Positions 8,752 through 17,684 are shown, counted from the first letter of the stretch. The stretch is DNA of 64,000 nucleotides from Bradyrhizobium quebecense (GCF_013373795.3 NZ_CP088022.1:3348001-3412000), one strand, 5' to 3'. Numbers and translations: made by a program. The notes: generated by a model from the sequence alone, not told the origin.

Positions 8752-9492
8752 CTATTTCATCTGGCCGATCAGCCTGGCCGCGCCGCTCGTCGTCTTCGCC
8801 AGTTGCAGCAGCGCCTCGCGGCCGCCGGCAGCATAGGCTGCGGCGGCGCGCAGCAGCTCGCGGAGCTGTGCCGCCGCCCCGGGATCGAACCTGCACCATG
8901 CGCCGCCGGTCAGCCGCGCGATCTCGCGAAACGTCTGCTCGGCAGTTGCGTCCGCGCCCTCCTGGAACATGAAGACCGGCACCTTGAGCAGGCCGAGCTC
9001 ACCGGCGCTTGCGCACAGCGCGTCGGCGTTCTCCTCCATCGCGTCGCCAACGAACACGAGCGCGCGCACACCTGCCGCAACCGCCTCGCGGCGGGTCTCC
9101 GACAGCACCTTGCCGATCTGGGTATTGCCGCCCTGGCAGTCGATCTTGCTCATCAGCCGCGCGAGCTGCGCGCTGTCGGAGATCCAGCCCGACGCGCGGC
9201 ACTCGTTGAAGCCGCGATAGTAGACGAGGCGGATATCCAGGCTGCCGAGCGAGCCGGCCTCGCGGAACATGTCCGCTTGCAGCGTGCATGCCATGTCCCA
9301 TGTCGGCTGCCGGCTCATCGTGGCGTCGAGCGCGAACACCAGCCTGCCGCGCGCGCCGGCGCGATGCGGCGACATCGCGCGCGCCTTCGCCACGAACGCG
9401 GCGATGTCATTGGCGCTCGACGCCGGCACGCCAGGCGCATCGGCCGGGCGCACGTCGCTTCCGGATGTCGGTTTGATCGTCTTGCCAGCCAT
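8752..9492 (-). CDS. VWA domain-containing protein
   Basis: A 246-residue cytoplasmic protein without signal peptide or membrane segment. The VWA fold starts at LVFALDATMSRQP, giving the metal-site motif DxTxS (D56, T58, S60). CQGGNTQIGKVL supplies the conserved Thr and ALVFVGDAMEE the second Asp region. Function is unknown. In rhizobia such single VWA proteins often sit near J-domain genes, as here, which suggests a link to chaperone or assembly work, but that is inference from position. Confidence 0.85.
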   Translation of the reverse strand: MAGKTIKPTSGSDVRPADAPGVPASSANDIAAFVAKARAMSPHRAGARGRLVFALDATMSRQPTWDMACTLQADMFREAGSLGSLDIRLVYYRGFNECRASGWISDSAQLARLMSKIDCQGGNTQIGKVLSETRREAVAAGVRALVFVGDAMEENADALCASAGELGLLKVPVFMFQEGADATAEQTFREIARLTGGAWCRFDPGAAAQLRELLRAAAAYAAGGREALLQLAKTTSGAARLIGQMK

Positions 9493-9591
9493 CAGCGCTT
9501 GCCTCGTACAGCAAACACTATGTGGGCCGCGGCATCGGATTGGTCAACGTGACCGCGCCCGCCCGCCCGGATCGGATCCCGGGCGGCCCTG

Positions 9592-10533
9592 TCAGTTCGT
9601 GACCGACGGACCCTTCTTGGTCTCGGTCTTGGTCAGCGAGAGCGACTTCTTGACCTTCTCGCCGAAGGTCTGAGGCTTCTCGACCGGCACGTAGAGCGAG
9701 ACGGGACCCGGCTCCAGAATCTTCGGCGGCGAATTCCTGGTGTCGACCGCCGCGACATCGCTGTCGGTGTCGGCCAGGAATTTATCGAGCATCGCCTGGA
9801 TCGAGTCCTTGGCCTTCTCCGGCCCGGTGTCGCGCATGTCGTTGTGCTGGAAGTTGGTGTTCACAACGGTGATGCCGGCCTTCTCACACTCTTCCTCGTC
9901 CGGCACCACGCCGGGATCTGGCTTGAATTGCGAATCGTGAGACCGGAACGAGAGGATCTTGAACTTGCCGTCGGTCATGAACGGCACGCGCAGATTGTCC
10001 AGCGTGACGACCTTCTTGATCTCGTCCGGATACTGCTTGGCGAAATACATCGCGATGTCGCCGCCATTGGAATGGCCGACCATCGTCAGCTTGCTGTAGT
10101 CCGCGTTCGGCTGACGCTTCTTCATCTCCTCGATCGCGAATTTGATGTTGGTGATGCCGCGCTGATACTGCGGCAGGCGCCCGACATAGAGCTCGCCAGC
10201 CTTGGTCACCATCGGTCCATCCGACGGCAGGTCGTTCTGAATGCTGATGGTCAGATAGCCGCGCGCCGCGAACACATTCGCGAGGAAGGAATATTCGGTA
10301 AATTTGACGGTATTGCCATGATTGAGGATCGCAACCGGGAGCTTGATCATGCCGGCGTCGGCCTGCATCTCCTTGTCGAAGCGCACGGCAACGTCGACCG
10401 CGACCGGCCGCTCATCGCGGGTCGGATCCTTGAACATGAGAGTTTCGTGACGGATCGCCCACTTGCTCGCGGTGAAATACGCACCCGTGATCACTACGGA
10501 GAGCGAAAGCAGAACGAGAATTCCACGCTTCAT
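9592..10533 (-). CDS. Exported or membrane-anchored alpha/beta-hydrolase
   Basis: A 313-residue protein with an N-terminal hydrophobic segment (ILVLLSLSVVITGAYFTA), so it is anchored in or exported across the inner membrane. The hydrolase core has PVAILNHGNT (oxyanion strand), the nucleophile elbow GHSNGG (S155), and ILSFRSHDSQFKPDPG and NTNFQHNDM as likely acid and base regions. The substrate is not evident. The start at 10533 follows GAGGAC. Upstream lie two TGC/GCA palindromes resembling those before the phasin gene, which hints at shared control. Confidence 0.78.
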   Translation of the reverse strand: MKRGILVLLSLSVVITGAYFTASKWAIRHETLMFKDPTRDERPVAVDVAVRFDKEMQADAGMIKLPVAILNHGNTVKFTEYSFLANVFAARGYLTISIQNDLPSDGPMVTKAGELYVGRLPQYQRGITNIKFAIEEMKKRQPNADYSKLTMVGHSNGGDIAMYFAKQYPDEIKKVVTLDNLRVPFMTDGKFKILSFRSHDSQFKPDPGVVPDEEECEKAGITVVNTNFQHNDMRDTGPEKAKDSIQAMLDKFLADTDSDVAAVDTRNSPPKILEPGPVSLYVPVEKPQTFGEKVKKSLSLTKTETKKGPSVTN

Positions 10534-10660
10534 GACGTCCTCGAGGTGCCCGCCTTTACAGGGCGATTTTGGCCGGAGGCTCTTCGGCCTCTTTTTGAGA
10601 ATATATGTCACAGCGCCGTGACAGGAAGTCCAAATATTGTGGCTTCGGTGGCATAACGTT

Positions 10661-10693
10661 GTGCGCCGCACCTATAGTTTGTGCAGATGCACA
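10661..10693. promoter_or_regulatory. Two TGC-rich palindromes upstream of the alpha/beta-hydrolase gene
   Basis: GTGCGCCGCAC (10661-10671) is a perfect palindrome with one central base, and TGTGCAGATGCACA (10680-10693) is an inverted repeat with a 2-base centre. They lie 128-160 bp before the start codon. The first shares the GTGCG-N-CGCAC core of the element upstream of the phasin gene. Binding protein unknown. Confidence 0.45.
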
Positions 10694-10876
10694 CGCCTCA
10701 CCGCGACGGCTCGTGCTCTCCTCTACCCTTTGACGTGAGTTCCCCAGGTTGCGTTCAAGCCCTGGGTCGCCCCTCGACCGCTCCTTGGATCGACGTGGAG
10801 GAGAAACGGGATTTCGGCTGCTTTGTTCCGGCTTTTTGGCCGTGGTGTGGTCGAAATCACCGGAAAACCACGGATT

Positions 10877-11092
10877 TCAACCGATTTCGGTGTAGATGAT
10901 CAGCCTCAGGCCGGGATCGTCGTTGGCCTGGAAGCTGGCGTACTCAAAATTGAGCCTGCCGCGCCTGGGGTGGCTGAGCACCTTCCGCCCGGCGACGCTG
11001 CCGCTGACGTCGTGGGTTCCCCACCAGGCCTCGAACTCGGGACAGCCCTGGCGGAGCCTCGCCAGCAGGTCGACGAAGCGTCTGCGCGCAGA
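10877..11092 (-). pseudogene. Remnant of an MmyB-type HTH regulator (C-terminal ligand-binding part only)
   Basis: Reading the minus strand up to the stop at 10877 gives 71 residues with clear features of the MmyB-like ligand-binding domain. These are RLRQGCPEFEAWWGTHDV, then GRKVLSHPRRGRLNFEYASF and the terminal DDPGLRLIIYTEIG. The frame is closed upstream by a stop at 11093-11095, and no helix-turn-helix region is found before it. The N-terminal two thirds of the gene have therefore been lost. The piece lies in an otherwise geneless 616-bp gap between the alpha/beta-hydrolase and a serine hydrolase. Confidence 0.75.
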
Positions 11093-11149
11093 TCAGGCTG
11101 AAATAAGCATTAAAAGCGCGATGACGATTCAACCCAATCTCATTGCGCT

Positions 11150-12235
11150 TTAGACCGGAGGCGAAATCCCTTGCAGGACATCCTTGAAGACGCCGTACTG
11201 CGCTTGAAACGCCTGCGGGCTGTAGTCCTGATAATATCCCGCGGTCACCACGACAACGAGATCGAGCTCAGGGACGATCCGGATCGACTGCCCGCCTCGT
11301 CCGAGCGCGCCAATCCAGTCGACCTTGCGCCCGTTGAGCCGAGACTGGCCGAGCCACCAGAGGTATCCATAGGATTGATGCTCCGTGGCCTTGAGTTTCG
11401 ATTCCGTCGAGGTCTCGATCCATGTCTTTGGGACGATCTGGCGACCGTTCCAGCGGCCGCCTGCGAGGACAAGCTGGCCGATCTTTGCCATGTCGCGCGG
11501 TCGCAGGCGCAACCCGCCACCGGCATCGCTGTCCCCTTTGACCCGGCTCCATTCGAAGCTGGTAATGCCCAGGGGCTCGAACAACGCGGTGCGCGCAAAT
11601 TCGTCGAGCGGATGCCCGGTCGCCTTGCGGACGATGGCCGACACCAGCGTCAGCGCGCCGGTGTTGTAGAAGAACGCCTCTCCCGTCGCCGGGGTCGCCT
11701 CCACCCCCGCCAACCCTATCGACATGGTGAGGGCGTGCACGAGCTGGATGCGGTCCTTTTCGGGGGACCGCAGGTCTGACAATTCGGGGAAGAAGCTGAA
11801 GATCGGTTCGTTGATGCTGCGGATCAGCCCGCGATCGATCGCGATTCCGACGGCGAGTGACGCGACGCTCTTTGAAGCCGACTTGATGTTGTGCAGCGTA
11901 TCGGCATTAAACGTGACGTCTTCGACCCGGCTGCCATAGAAGCGGCCGGGGACCTCGTCGGAACCGCTGAAGTACCGCTCGAACACCAGTTTGCCGCTGC
12001 GAACGGCCAGCACGGAATGGATGTTGCCATCGCTCGCGGCGGCAATCCGATCAGCCATCTTGCACAGCGCGGCGCGGTCGGCGAGCTTGTCCTCAGTGAT
12101 GGAGGCGACGGACCAGCCGTCGTCCCGCGCGATTGGAACACCACAGGCGTCCGGCGGGTCCGCGTAGGCCGGCGAGGTGGCGAGCGGTGCCAACGCAGCT
12201 CCTCCGAGAAGGGACATGAACTGGCGCCGTTCCAT
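11150..12235 (-). CDS. Serine hydrolase of the beta-lactamase class C family, probably Tat-exported
   Basis: A 361-residue protein of the class C beta-lactamase/esterase fold (Pfam Beta-lactamase). The N-terminus MERRQFMSLLGGAALAP has a twin-arginine motif and an AYA cleavage site near residue 25, so periplasmic export is likely. The nucleophile motif is S119-A-S-K122; FYNTGALT (Y190) is the second motif, and WIGALGRGGQSIRIVPELDLVV holds the third. Relatives include 6-aminohexanoate-dimer hydrolase and various esterases. True beta-lactamase activity is unlikely without closer matches. Substrate unknown. Confidence 0.87.
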   Translation of the reverse strand: MERRQFMSLLGGAALAPLATSPAYADPPDACGVPIARDDGWSVASITEDKLADRAALCKMADRIAAASDGNIHSVLAVRSGKLVFERYFSGSDEVPGRFYGSRVEDVTFNADTLHNIKSASKSVASLAVGIAIDRGLIRSINEPIFSFFPELSDLRSPEKDRIQLVHALTMSIGLAGVEATPATGEAFFYNTGALTLVSAIVRKATGHPLDEFARTALFEPLGITSFEWSRVKGDSDAGGGLRLRPRDMAKIGQLVLAGGRWNGRQIVPKTWIETSTESKLKATEHQSYGYLWWLGQSRLNGRKVDWIGALGRGGQSIRIVPELDLVVVVTAGYYQDYSPQAFQAQYGVFKDVLQGISPPV

Positions 12236-12331
12236 TCGATCCTCCGTTGGTCGCCTCGCGACCGCTCAAACCAATCGTTCGGAGAATCTGCCCGATGCTG
12301 GGCCGCCACCGGGATTACCGGCCTTGCCGGC

Positions 12332-13255
12332 CTAGCTGCCGATGATGTCGTCGACTTCCAGCGGCTTGTCGACCTGGCTGAACCATTCGGCCCGATTGGC
12401 GGCGCGGCGGCGGCCGCGCTCGTCGAGCGGCAGCTTGAGCTGGCGCAACAGGCCCATCACCTCCTCGCGGGCGGTGACGTGCCCGAGGCTCGGGCGGGTG
12501 CCGAGCGTCGCCTCGTCGATGTCGTCGAGCGCCGTCAGCCCGCGCGGGAAGAATTCGCGGTAGACCACCCGCTCGGTAAAGCCGTCGACCGAACGGAACC
12601 CGAGCCGCAGCGACAGTTGCTTCAAGCCGTCGGCGACCAGCTGCTTGTTGCGCGAGCCGAGCATCGACAGCCGGTTGCGCACCACGATCCAGTCGGTCGA
12701 GGCGCCGTCGAGTTGGCGGCGCTTGCGTCTGGTGTCGCGCACCATCTCGGCGTAGTGGCTCTCGCCGATCACCGCATAGGTCGCGGGGTCGACCGTGCCC
12801 AGCACGTCGAAATCGAGGAAGCTGTCGTTGATCGGCGTCACCAGCGTGTCGGCCATCGAATGCGCGAGCCGCATCAGGTAGCTGTCCGAGCCCGGGGTAT
12901 CGATGACGATGAAATCATCGGCACGTTCCACCGCGCTCACGGCGGCCATGAACTGCTGGAATTCGGCGTTCTCGTTCTCCTCGATCTGCATCGTCTCGCC
13001 GTACTTGATGCAATAATGCGCGGGGAGTTCGAGATCGAGCCCGGAACGCCGCGCCCAGGCCTGGCGATTGCTGATGTAGCGGGTGAAACTCTGCTGGCGG
13101 CAGTCGAGATCGATGCTGGCAACGCGCTGTCCGGCCTTCAGGAGCGCAACGGCGATATGCAGCGCGGTGGTCGACTTGCCCGAACCGCCCTTCTCGTTGC
13201 CCAGCACCACGACATGTGCGGAGCCGGATTGACCCTGACTAGCCTGCACCAACAT
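12332..13255 (-). CDS. mipZ: Division-plane positioning ATPase MipZ
   Basis: MipZ is a ParA/MinD-family ATPase. It forms a bipolar gradient from ParB-bound origins and keeps FtsZ away from the poles. The 307-residue protein has the deviant Walker A motif KGGSGKST (residues 22-29), the Walker B region FIVIDTPGSDSYLMR and the family segment VTPINDSFLDFDVLG. RNRLSMLGSRNKQ and ERVVYREFFPRGLTALD are also characteristic of MipZ rather than ParA. It is divergent from panC with a 288-bp gap in which no other gene is seen. Confidence 0.94.
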   Translation of the reverse strand: MLVQASQGQSGSAHVVVLGNEKGGSGKSTTALHIAVALLKAGQRVASIDLDCRQQSFTRYISNRQAWARRSGLDLELPAHYCIKYGETMQIEENENAEFQQFMAAVSAVERADDFIVIDTPGSDSYLMRLAHSMADTLVTPINDSFLDFDVLGTVDPATYAVIGESHYAEMVRDTRRKRRQLDGASTDWIVVRNRLSMLGSRNKQLVADGLKQLSLRLGFRSVDGFTERVVYREFFPRGLTALDDIDEATLGTRPSLGHVTAREEVMGLLRQLKLPLDERGRRRAANRAEWFSQVDKPLEVDDIIGS

Positions 13256-13543
13256 GATTCAATCCCCGCAACGATCTTCAAATCGCGCACGGCTGCGGTC
13301 AAGCGAAATGCATCACTGCGACAGGAAATCAATTGCAGCCGTCCTTAATGATGAATCGAACGCGCAAGCCTGCTGCGTCGATCGGCGGCACGCGGCCTGC
13401 GATCCATGCGCGTGCGAGATCGGGTAATGCTTGCGCGGCGGTTTGCCGATTGCGGTTCGGACTTGGTAAGCTCCGCCACCTGCCGAACGCCAAACGTTCC
13501 ACCTGGATTTCCCCACCCAGCTTGCCCCACGAGTCGAGACCAG

Positions 13544-14395
13544 ATGCCGAGAAATCCCACCGTCGTCCGTACCGTCCCCGCCCTTCGTCGCGCCGTCGAC
13601 ACATTGCGCGCCAAGAAGGCGACCGTCGCGCTGGTCCCGACCATGGGAGCCCTCCATGACGGCCATGTGTCGCTGGTGCGGCTCGCCAAGCGTCGCGCCA
13701 AGCGAGTCGTCGTTTCGATCTTCGTCAACCCGACCCAGTTCGCGCCGACCGAAGATTTCGGTTCGTATCCGCGCGCCTGGAAGGAAGACGTCGCCAAGCT
13801 CGCCGCCGAAGGCGTCGACCTGATCTGGCATCCCGAGGTGAAGGCGATGTACCCGGACGGCTTCGCCACAAGGATCGTGCCGGAGGGACCGGCCACCGCT
13901 GGACTCGAGGATCGCTTCCGGCCGCACTTCTTCGGCGGCGTCGCCACCGTGGTCGGCAAGCTGTTCACCCAAGTCCGGCCCGATGTTGCGATCTTCGGCG
14001 AGAAGGACTTTCAGCAGCTTCGGGTCGTAACCCAGATGGCCGCGGACCTCGACCTCGGCGTCAAGGTGATCGGGTCGAAGACGGTGCGCGAACGCGACGG
14101 CCTCGCGATGTCCTCGCGCAACGTCTACCTCTCGACGGAGGAACGGCGCGCGGCCCCCGAGCTCAACCGGGTAATGAAGGAAGCGGCAGGCCGCCTGCGC
14201 GCCGGCGAGGACGCCGCGACCGCAATGGCCGACGGGGCCGCTGAGATCACCAAGGCCGGCTTCGTGCTGGATTATCTCGAGGTCCGCCACGCCGCCTCGC
14301 TGGCGCCGATCGGCTCGCTGAAGGACGGTCCGATGCGGATGCTGGTGGCGGCAAGGATCGGCGGCACGCGACTGATCGATAACATCGCGGTCTAG
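13544..14395 (+). CDS. panC: Pantoate--beta-alanine ligase (pantothenate synthetase)
   Basis: PanC joins D-pantoate and beta-alanine with ATP to make pantothenate, a coenzyme A precursor, in the cytoplasm. The 283-residue protein has [19 protein letters not shown] (the HxGH nucleotide motif at 38-41), [16 protein letters not shown] and the KMSKS-like MSSRNVYLS. The ATG at 13544 gives a family-typical N-terminus ([14 protein letters not shown]). The frame runs open 46 codons further upstream, but that stretch is not conserved-looking. No panB lies in the window. Confidence 0.95.
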   Translation: MPRNPTVVRTVPALRRAVDTLRAKKATVALVPTMGALHDGHVSLVRLAKRRAKRVVVSIFVNPTQFAPTEDFGSYPRAWKEDVAKLAAEGVDLIWHPEVKAMYPDGFATRIVPEGPATAGLEDRFRPHFFGGVATVVGKLFTQVRPDVAIFGEKDFQQLRVVTQMAADLDLGVKVIGSKTVRERDGLAMSSRNVYLSTEERRAAPELNRVMKEAAGRLRAGEDAATAMADGAAEITKAGFVLDYLEVRHAASLAPIGSLKDGPMRMLVAARIGGTRLIDNIAV

Positions 14396-14462
14396 CCATG
14401 TCGGGTCGGGCTTGCGCCGCCGCCGCGACGCGGGATGATCGCGCCTTTCAGAGGCGATCGGA

Positions 14463-15209
14463 ATGAACAGTTATTTCAGGCGAGGTATTGCTCTCGGCAT
14501 CGCGCTGTTGGCCGCCGTCGCGGCGCAGGCGCAGACCCGGCCGCCGGTCGGCGGGGTCATTTCCGCACCCGGCGCGATGATCTTCTACGTCGCGCATGGT
14601 GCGCCCGATGCCTGCGGTCCGGGCTGCTCGGACTGGATCGCCGCCGAGGGCGTCGTGCAGTGGGACACCTACAAGCGCTTGCTGGCGATCCTCGACCGGC
14701 AGAACGGACGCAAGCTGCCGGTCGTGATCAATGTCAAGCAAGGGTCCGACCTCACTGTCGCTGCCAGCCTCGGCCGGATCCTGCGCGGTCGCGGCATCGA
14801 TGCGGCGGTTGCGGCGACCGAGGTCGAGGCCTGCAGTGGGAAATCCGATGAGGACTGTTTTGCACTGAAGCGGCCCGGCGGCCCGCTGGATGCGAAGGAA
14901 AAGCTCTCTGGTGTCGCCTGCGAGCTGGCCTGCGTGTTGATGCTTGCAGGCGGCGTACATCGCATCCTGCCGCCCGGCAATCGCGTTATCCTGACCGCCA
15001 GAATGCAGATCTACGACCGGCTCGCGCCCAACGTCTCGGCCGAGCACCGGGAAAGCCTGACCTCGATCTTCACCGACCAGTTCCGGCGATATCTCGGCGA
15101 GATGGGGATCGACCATGAACTGCTCGACGTCACCGTCGACAAGGCGGGCGGCCGCTATGTCGAGATCCCGGCGTCCGAATGGGGCCGGCTGCATCTCGTG
15201 ACGCAGTGA
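14463..15209 (+). CDS. Secreted protein of the COG3904 (ClpP-like periplasmic) type
   Basis: A 248-residue protein with a clear signal peptide (MNSYFRRGIALGIALLAAVAAQAQ). The mature part begins with a Cys-containing segment, IFYVAHGAPDACGPGCSDWIAAEG. It continues with a region resembling the ClpP/crotonase-like fold: VVINVKQGSDLTVAASLGRI, then KLSGVACELACVLMLAGGVHR. The latter corresponds to the SxCASACxxxFxGG stretch of COG3904 proteins, here with Cys-Glu-Leu-Ala-Cys in place of a Ser-rich motif. Function unknown. It is 67 bp after panC on the same strand. Confidence 0.72.
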   Translation: MNSYFRRGIALGIALLAAVAAQAQTRPPVGGVISAPGAMIFYVAHGAPDACGPGCSDWIAAEGVVQWDTYKRLLAILDRQNGRKLPVVINVKQGSDLTVAASLGRILRGRGIDAAVAATEVEACSGKSDEDCFALKRPGGPLDAKEKLSGVACELACVLMLAGGVHRILPPGNRVILTARMQIYDRLAPNVSAEHRESLTSIFTDQFRRYLGEMGIDHELLDVTVDKAGGRYVEIPASEWGRLHLVTQ

Positions 15210-15234
15210 TCGGCGCCAGCCGTCTTCCGATTGC

Positions 15235-15675
15235 TCAGAGCAATCCGAGGTCGCGCAACTCGCGGCGCATGGGCTCCGGCATCGACGCCACACTGGCCGC
15301 GCTCGACTTGGTGAGATCCGCGGGCGCGGAGTCCGCGGTCAGGTAGCGCCAGCCCTGGAACGGCCGCATCGGCCGCGGCGAGACGGCGATCACCTTGGGC
15401 TGCATCACCAGCCGGCAGCGTCCGATGCCGTCCTTGTCGCGGAACGGCTCGATCGCGATGATCTTCTCGCGCGCGGCGATCTCGCCACGGATCACCCAAT
15501 ACAGCGAACCGCCGGCGAGGATCTCCTCCTCGCGCTTTGGCGTCATCCGCGTGATGTGGACGTGACGGAGCGGCAGGCCCTTTTTCTTCGCGGTCGCCAT
15601 CCGTTCGGCGACCCAGCCCTTGAGTTCCTTGACCGAGTCGCAACCGACGGCAAGCTTGATGAGATGAAGCGGCAT
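15235..15675 (-). CDS. DUF1489 family protein
   Basis: A 146-residue soluble protein matching DUF1489, a family nearly confined to alphaproteobacteria and without known function. It begins MPLHLIKLAVGCDSVKEL and has HVHITRMTPKREEEILAGGS, LYWVIRGEIAAREKII and FQGWRYLTADSAPADL. It usually sits alone, as here. It is convergent with the secreted protein gene (25 bp gap) and downstream of a membrane protein gene that ends in its own hairpin. Confidence 0.9.
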   Translation of the reverse strand: MPLHLIKLAVGCDSVKELKGWVAERMATAKKKGLPLRHVHITRMTPKREEEILAGGSLYWVIRGEIAAREKIIAIEPFRDKDGIGRCRLVMQPKVIAVSPRPMRPFQGWRYLTADSAPADLTKSSAASVASMPEPMRRELRDLGLL

Positions 15676-15757
15676 GCGCCGGATGTAGCGGCCGGCGCGC
15701 GCTTTGGAAAGGGAGCGATAGCAGCGGCAGTGGATATCGGGATTTACTACCCGGAAC

Positions 15758-15795
15758 AGCGTGATGACGACGGCTCAAGCCGCCGTCATCACGCT
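15758..15795 (-). terminator. Terminator hairpin overlapping the stop codon of the Ala/Pro-rich membrane protein gene
   Basis: A 17-bp stem with one mismatch (AGCGTGATGACGACGGC against GCCGCCGTCATCACGCT) and a TCAA loop. Its last base overlaps the stop codon of the upstream minus-strand gene. It separates that gene from the DUF1489 gene. Confidence 0.7.
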
Positions 15796-16742
15796 CATTC
15801 CTGGTTCGCGGCCGCCGGCGCGCTTGCCGCGGCAGGCGGCGGCGCCGCCGGCGCAGGAGCCGGCGCGATCTGGACCGGGCGCTTCGGCGCGGGCGGCCGC
15901 TTCGGGGCCGCGGGCGGTGCGGCGGCGGCACGTGCGGCCGGCGGCTGGGCCGCAGCGGCCGGCTTCGCCGGTTCGGGCGTCATGATACTGACCGGCGGCG
16001 TCGAGGACGCGCTCGGAAACTCCGCATTGGTCGGCTTGCCGGTGGGCATCGACGGCGGCAACGCTGCGATCAGGCCGTTGGCAGCCGACGCCTGCGCGCC
16101 CGCCGGTGCGTTCCAGGACGCGGCGTAGCGCGTGACCAGGTTCTCGTAGGTCCGCTCGTTCATGTTATTGATGATCTGATGGTTGTCGCCCAGCGAGCGG
16201 AACGCGGGGCACGCGGTCGGCGTGCAGTGGTCTCGCGCCATCAGTGCGTAGGCCACCAGACCGTAGCGGTCGTGCTCGACAGCGCGGCGCAGCGCCTGCA
16301 ATTCGGTGGTGGAATTGCGCTCCGCGGTTGCCAGGTCGCCGAGCGCGGTCAGGCGCGAAATCTGCGCCGCCGCATAGCTGACCGCCGCAGCGGCTGTGTC
16401 AGACGAACCGAACAGCACCTTCTCGCAGGCATTGAGGACGGCGTCTCCGGCAAGGTCGTCGATGCAGGCCAGCGCCGGCGCGGTCTGGCTGGTGAATTGC
16501 GCCGTCCGTGTGTCGGCGGGCGCCGCCTGCCCCCCCGGCCCGAAGCCGCGGATCGTGGCGGCGACCGCAACCGCGATCGACAGCAGCGTGATGACGGTCA
16601 GCGCACCGTTGGCGACGGACTTTTCCGCGCGCAGCAGCGTGACCAGAACGACGATCCCAAAGAAGCCCGCCGCGGCCAGCGTCAGCCACATCGGGAAGGT
16701 CGGTGAGCGCCAGATCTGATCCAGCGAGGAAGCCCAATTCAT
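15795..16742 (-). CDS. Membrane protein with Pro/Ala-rich tail, function unknown
   Basis: A 315-residue protein with two membrane segments near the N-terminus (FPMWLTLAAAGFFGIVVLVTLL and ALTVITLLSIAVAVAATI). The middle domain has several cysteines (ALACIDDLAGDAVLNACEKVL and HCTPTACPAFRSLGDN), plausible for disulfides outside the membrane. From about residue 225 to the end the chain is a low-complexity Pro/Ala/Lys tail. I do not recognise a named family. Similar proteins appear to be conserved in Bradyrhizobium, from memory of the pattern only. Confidence 0.72.
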   Translation of the reverse strand: MNWASSLDQIWRSPTFPMWLTLAAAGFFGIVVLVTLLRAEKSVANGALTVITLLSIAVAVAATIRGFGPGGQAAPADTRTAQFTSQTAPALACIDDLAGDAVLNACEKVLFGSSDTAAAAVSYAAAQISRLTALGDLATAERNSTTELQALRRAVEHDRYGLVAYALMARDHCTPTACPAFRSLGDNHQIINNMNERTYENLVTRYAASWNAPAGAQASAANGLIAALPPSMPTGKPTNAEFPSASSTPPVSIMTPEPAKPAAAAQPPAARAAAAPPAAPKRPPAPKRPVQIAPAPAPAAPPPAAASAPAAANQE

Positions 16743-16895
16743 GCGCGATGTCCCTCAACACAGCGTAAGCACAGCCGGCGACGGCGAACGCCGCCATCCC
16801 GACGTCCAACCTTCAGCACAATGGGTCTGCGAACAGGGCCTTTTGACGGCGACGGCGCGGAATCCGCTCCAGCCACCGGCTTGCGCACAACGCGT

Positions 16896-17099
16896 TCAGG
16901 ACAGCGCGAGCTGACTCTCCTTGGCCACCCGTTCGAAAGCTTCAGTCGAGCTCTTGATGCGATACTGGCAATCGTCACCGTCGGTCGGCAACAGGCGGAT
17001 CACCTCATAGGTGCCGCTCGCAGCGGGGCGCGCCACGTTGCTGGCCGTGAAATAGACGATCTCGCCAATCGAGTACTTATGCTTCAACGCCCTCTCCAT
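16896..17099 (-). CDS. Small conserved hypothetical protein (67 aa)
   Basis: A 67-residue, SH3-like basic/acidic protein: KYSIGEIVYFTASNVARP, then YEVIRLLPTDGDDCQYRIKS and FERVAKESQLAL. The pattern of a short beta-rich protein with a GDDCQYRIKS core is one I associate with conserved rhizobial small proteins, but no function is known. It lies alone, with gaps of about 150 and 215 bp on its sides in which I see nothing else. Confidence 0.7.
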   Translation of the reverse strand: MERALKHKYSIGEIVYFTASNVARPAASGTYEVIRLLPTDGDDCQYRIKSSTEAFERVAKESQLALS

Positions 17100-17315
17100 C
17101 TTCTTAGAGATTGCTGGCTGAGCTGACAGTCCCGATAGCTCAAGCCGGCATTTTGAGAACCCTGCGGCAACCTAGCACATCGCACCGCCCCAAATCCAGC
17201 AAGATTGGGGCATGACGAAGGTGCGATTTTGCAGGTTTTTCAGGGCGATAGGCAGCAATTTACGTGCCAGCCGGAAATTGCCCGCCGACCTCGGCCGGAA
17301 CCCGGTTCCACGGCC

Positions 17316-17684
17316 TCAGGCGGTATGCGGCAACTTTCCGTTGGGGCTCGCGCCGTCGACCGCAGCCGGAAGTTGCTGGGCCAGCACCTTGGACAGCTGG
17401 TCGACCGGAATGTTGAATTTGGCGGCGAGCTGCTTGACGGTGTCGCTGCCCAGTACCTCCTGGAGCTGCTCGGCGGTGATCGGCAGGTTCTGGCCGGTAC
17501 CGATCCAGGATTTGACCTGTTCGCCGAGGCCGGCCTGCTCGAGCTTGGCCACGATCGCCGACAAGCCGCCCTGCCCGCCATTGCCCATCACCTGACCCAG
17601 CACGACGGGGATGACGGCCGCCCCGAGCTGGCCAAGCATGCCTTTCAGCTCCGGTGAATTCTCCAGCGAATCGAGAATGCCCAT
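17316..17684 (-). CDS. YidB family protein (DUF937)
   Basis: A 122-residue protein with the DUF937/YidB pattern: GILDSLENSPELKGMLGQLG, a Gly-rich stretch VMGNGGQGGLSAIVAKLEQAGLGE, and VKSWIGTGQNLPITAEQLQEVLG. The final part, AAKFNIPVDQLSKVLAQQLP, is the usual helical end. The family is helical and cytoplasmic with no established activity. The start is the only sensible ATG. Confidence 0.9.
   Translation of the reverse strand: MGILDSLENSPELKGMLGQLGAAVIPVVLGQVMGNGGQGGLSAIVAKLEQAGLGEQVKSWIGTGQNLPITAEQLQEVLGSDTVKQLAAKFNIPVDQLSKVLAQQLPAAVDGASPNGKLPHTA

Noticed and set aside
9564..9585. Inverted repeat CGCCCGG/CCGGGCG as terminator of the alpha/beta-hydrolase gene
   Set aside because: Only a 7-bp stem with an 8-base loop and no T-run in the direction of transcription. 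In DNA of this GC content such repeats are common.
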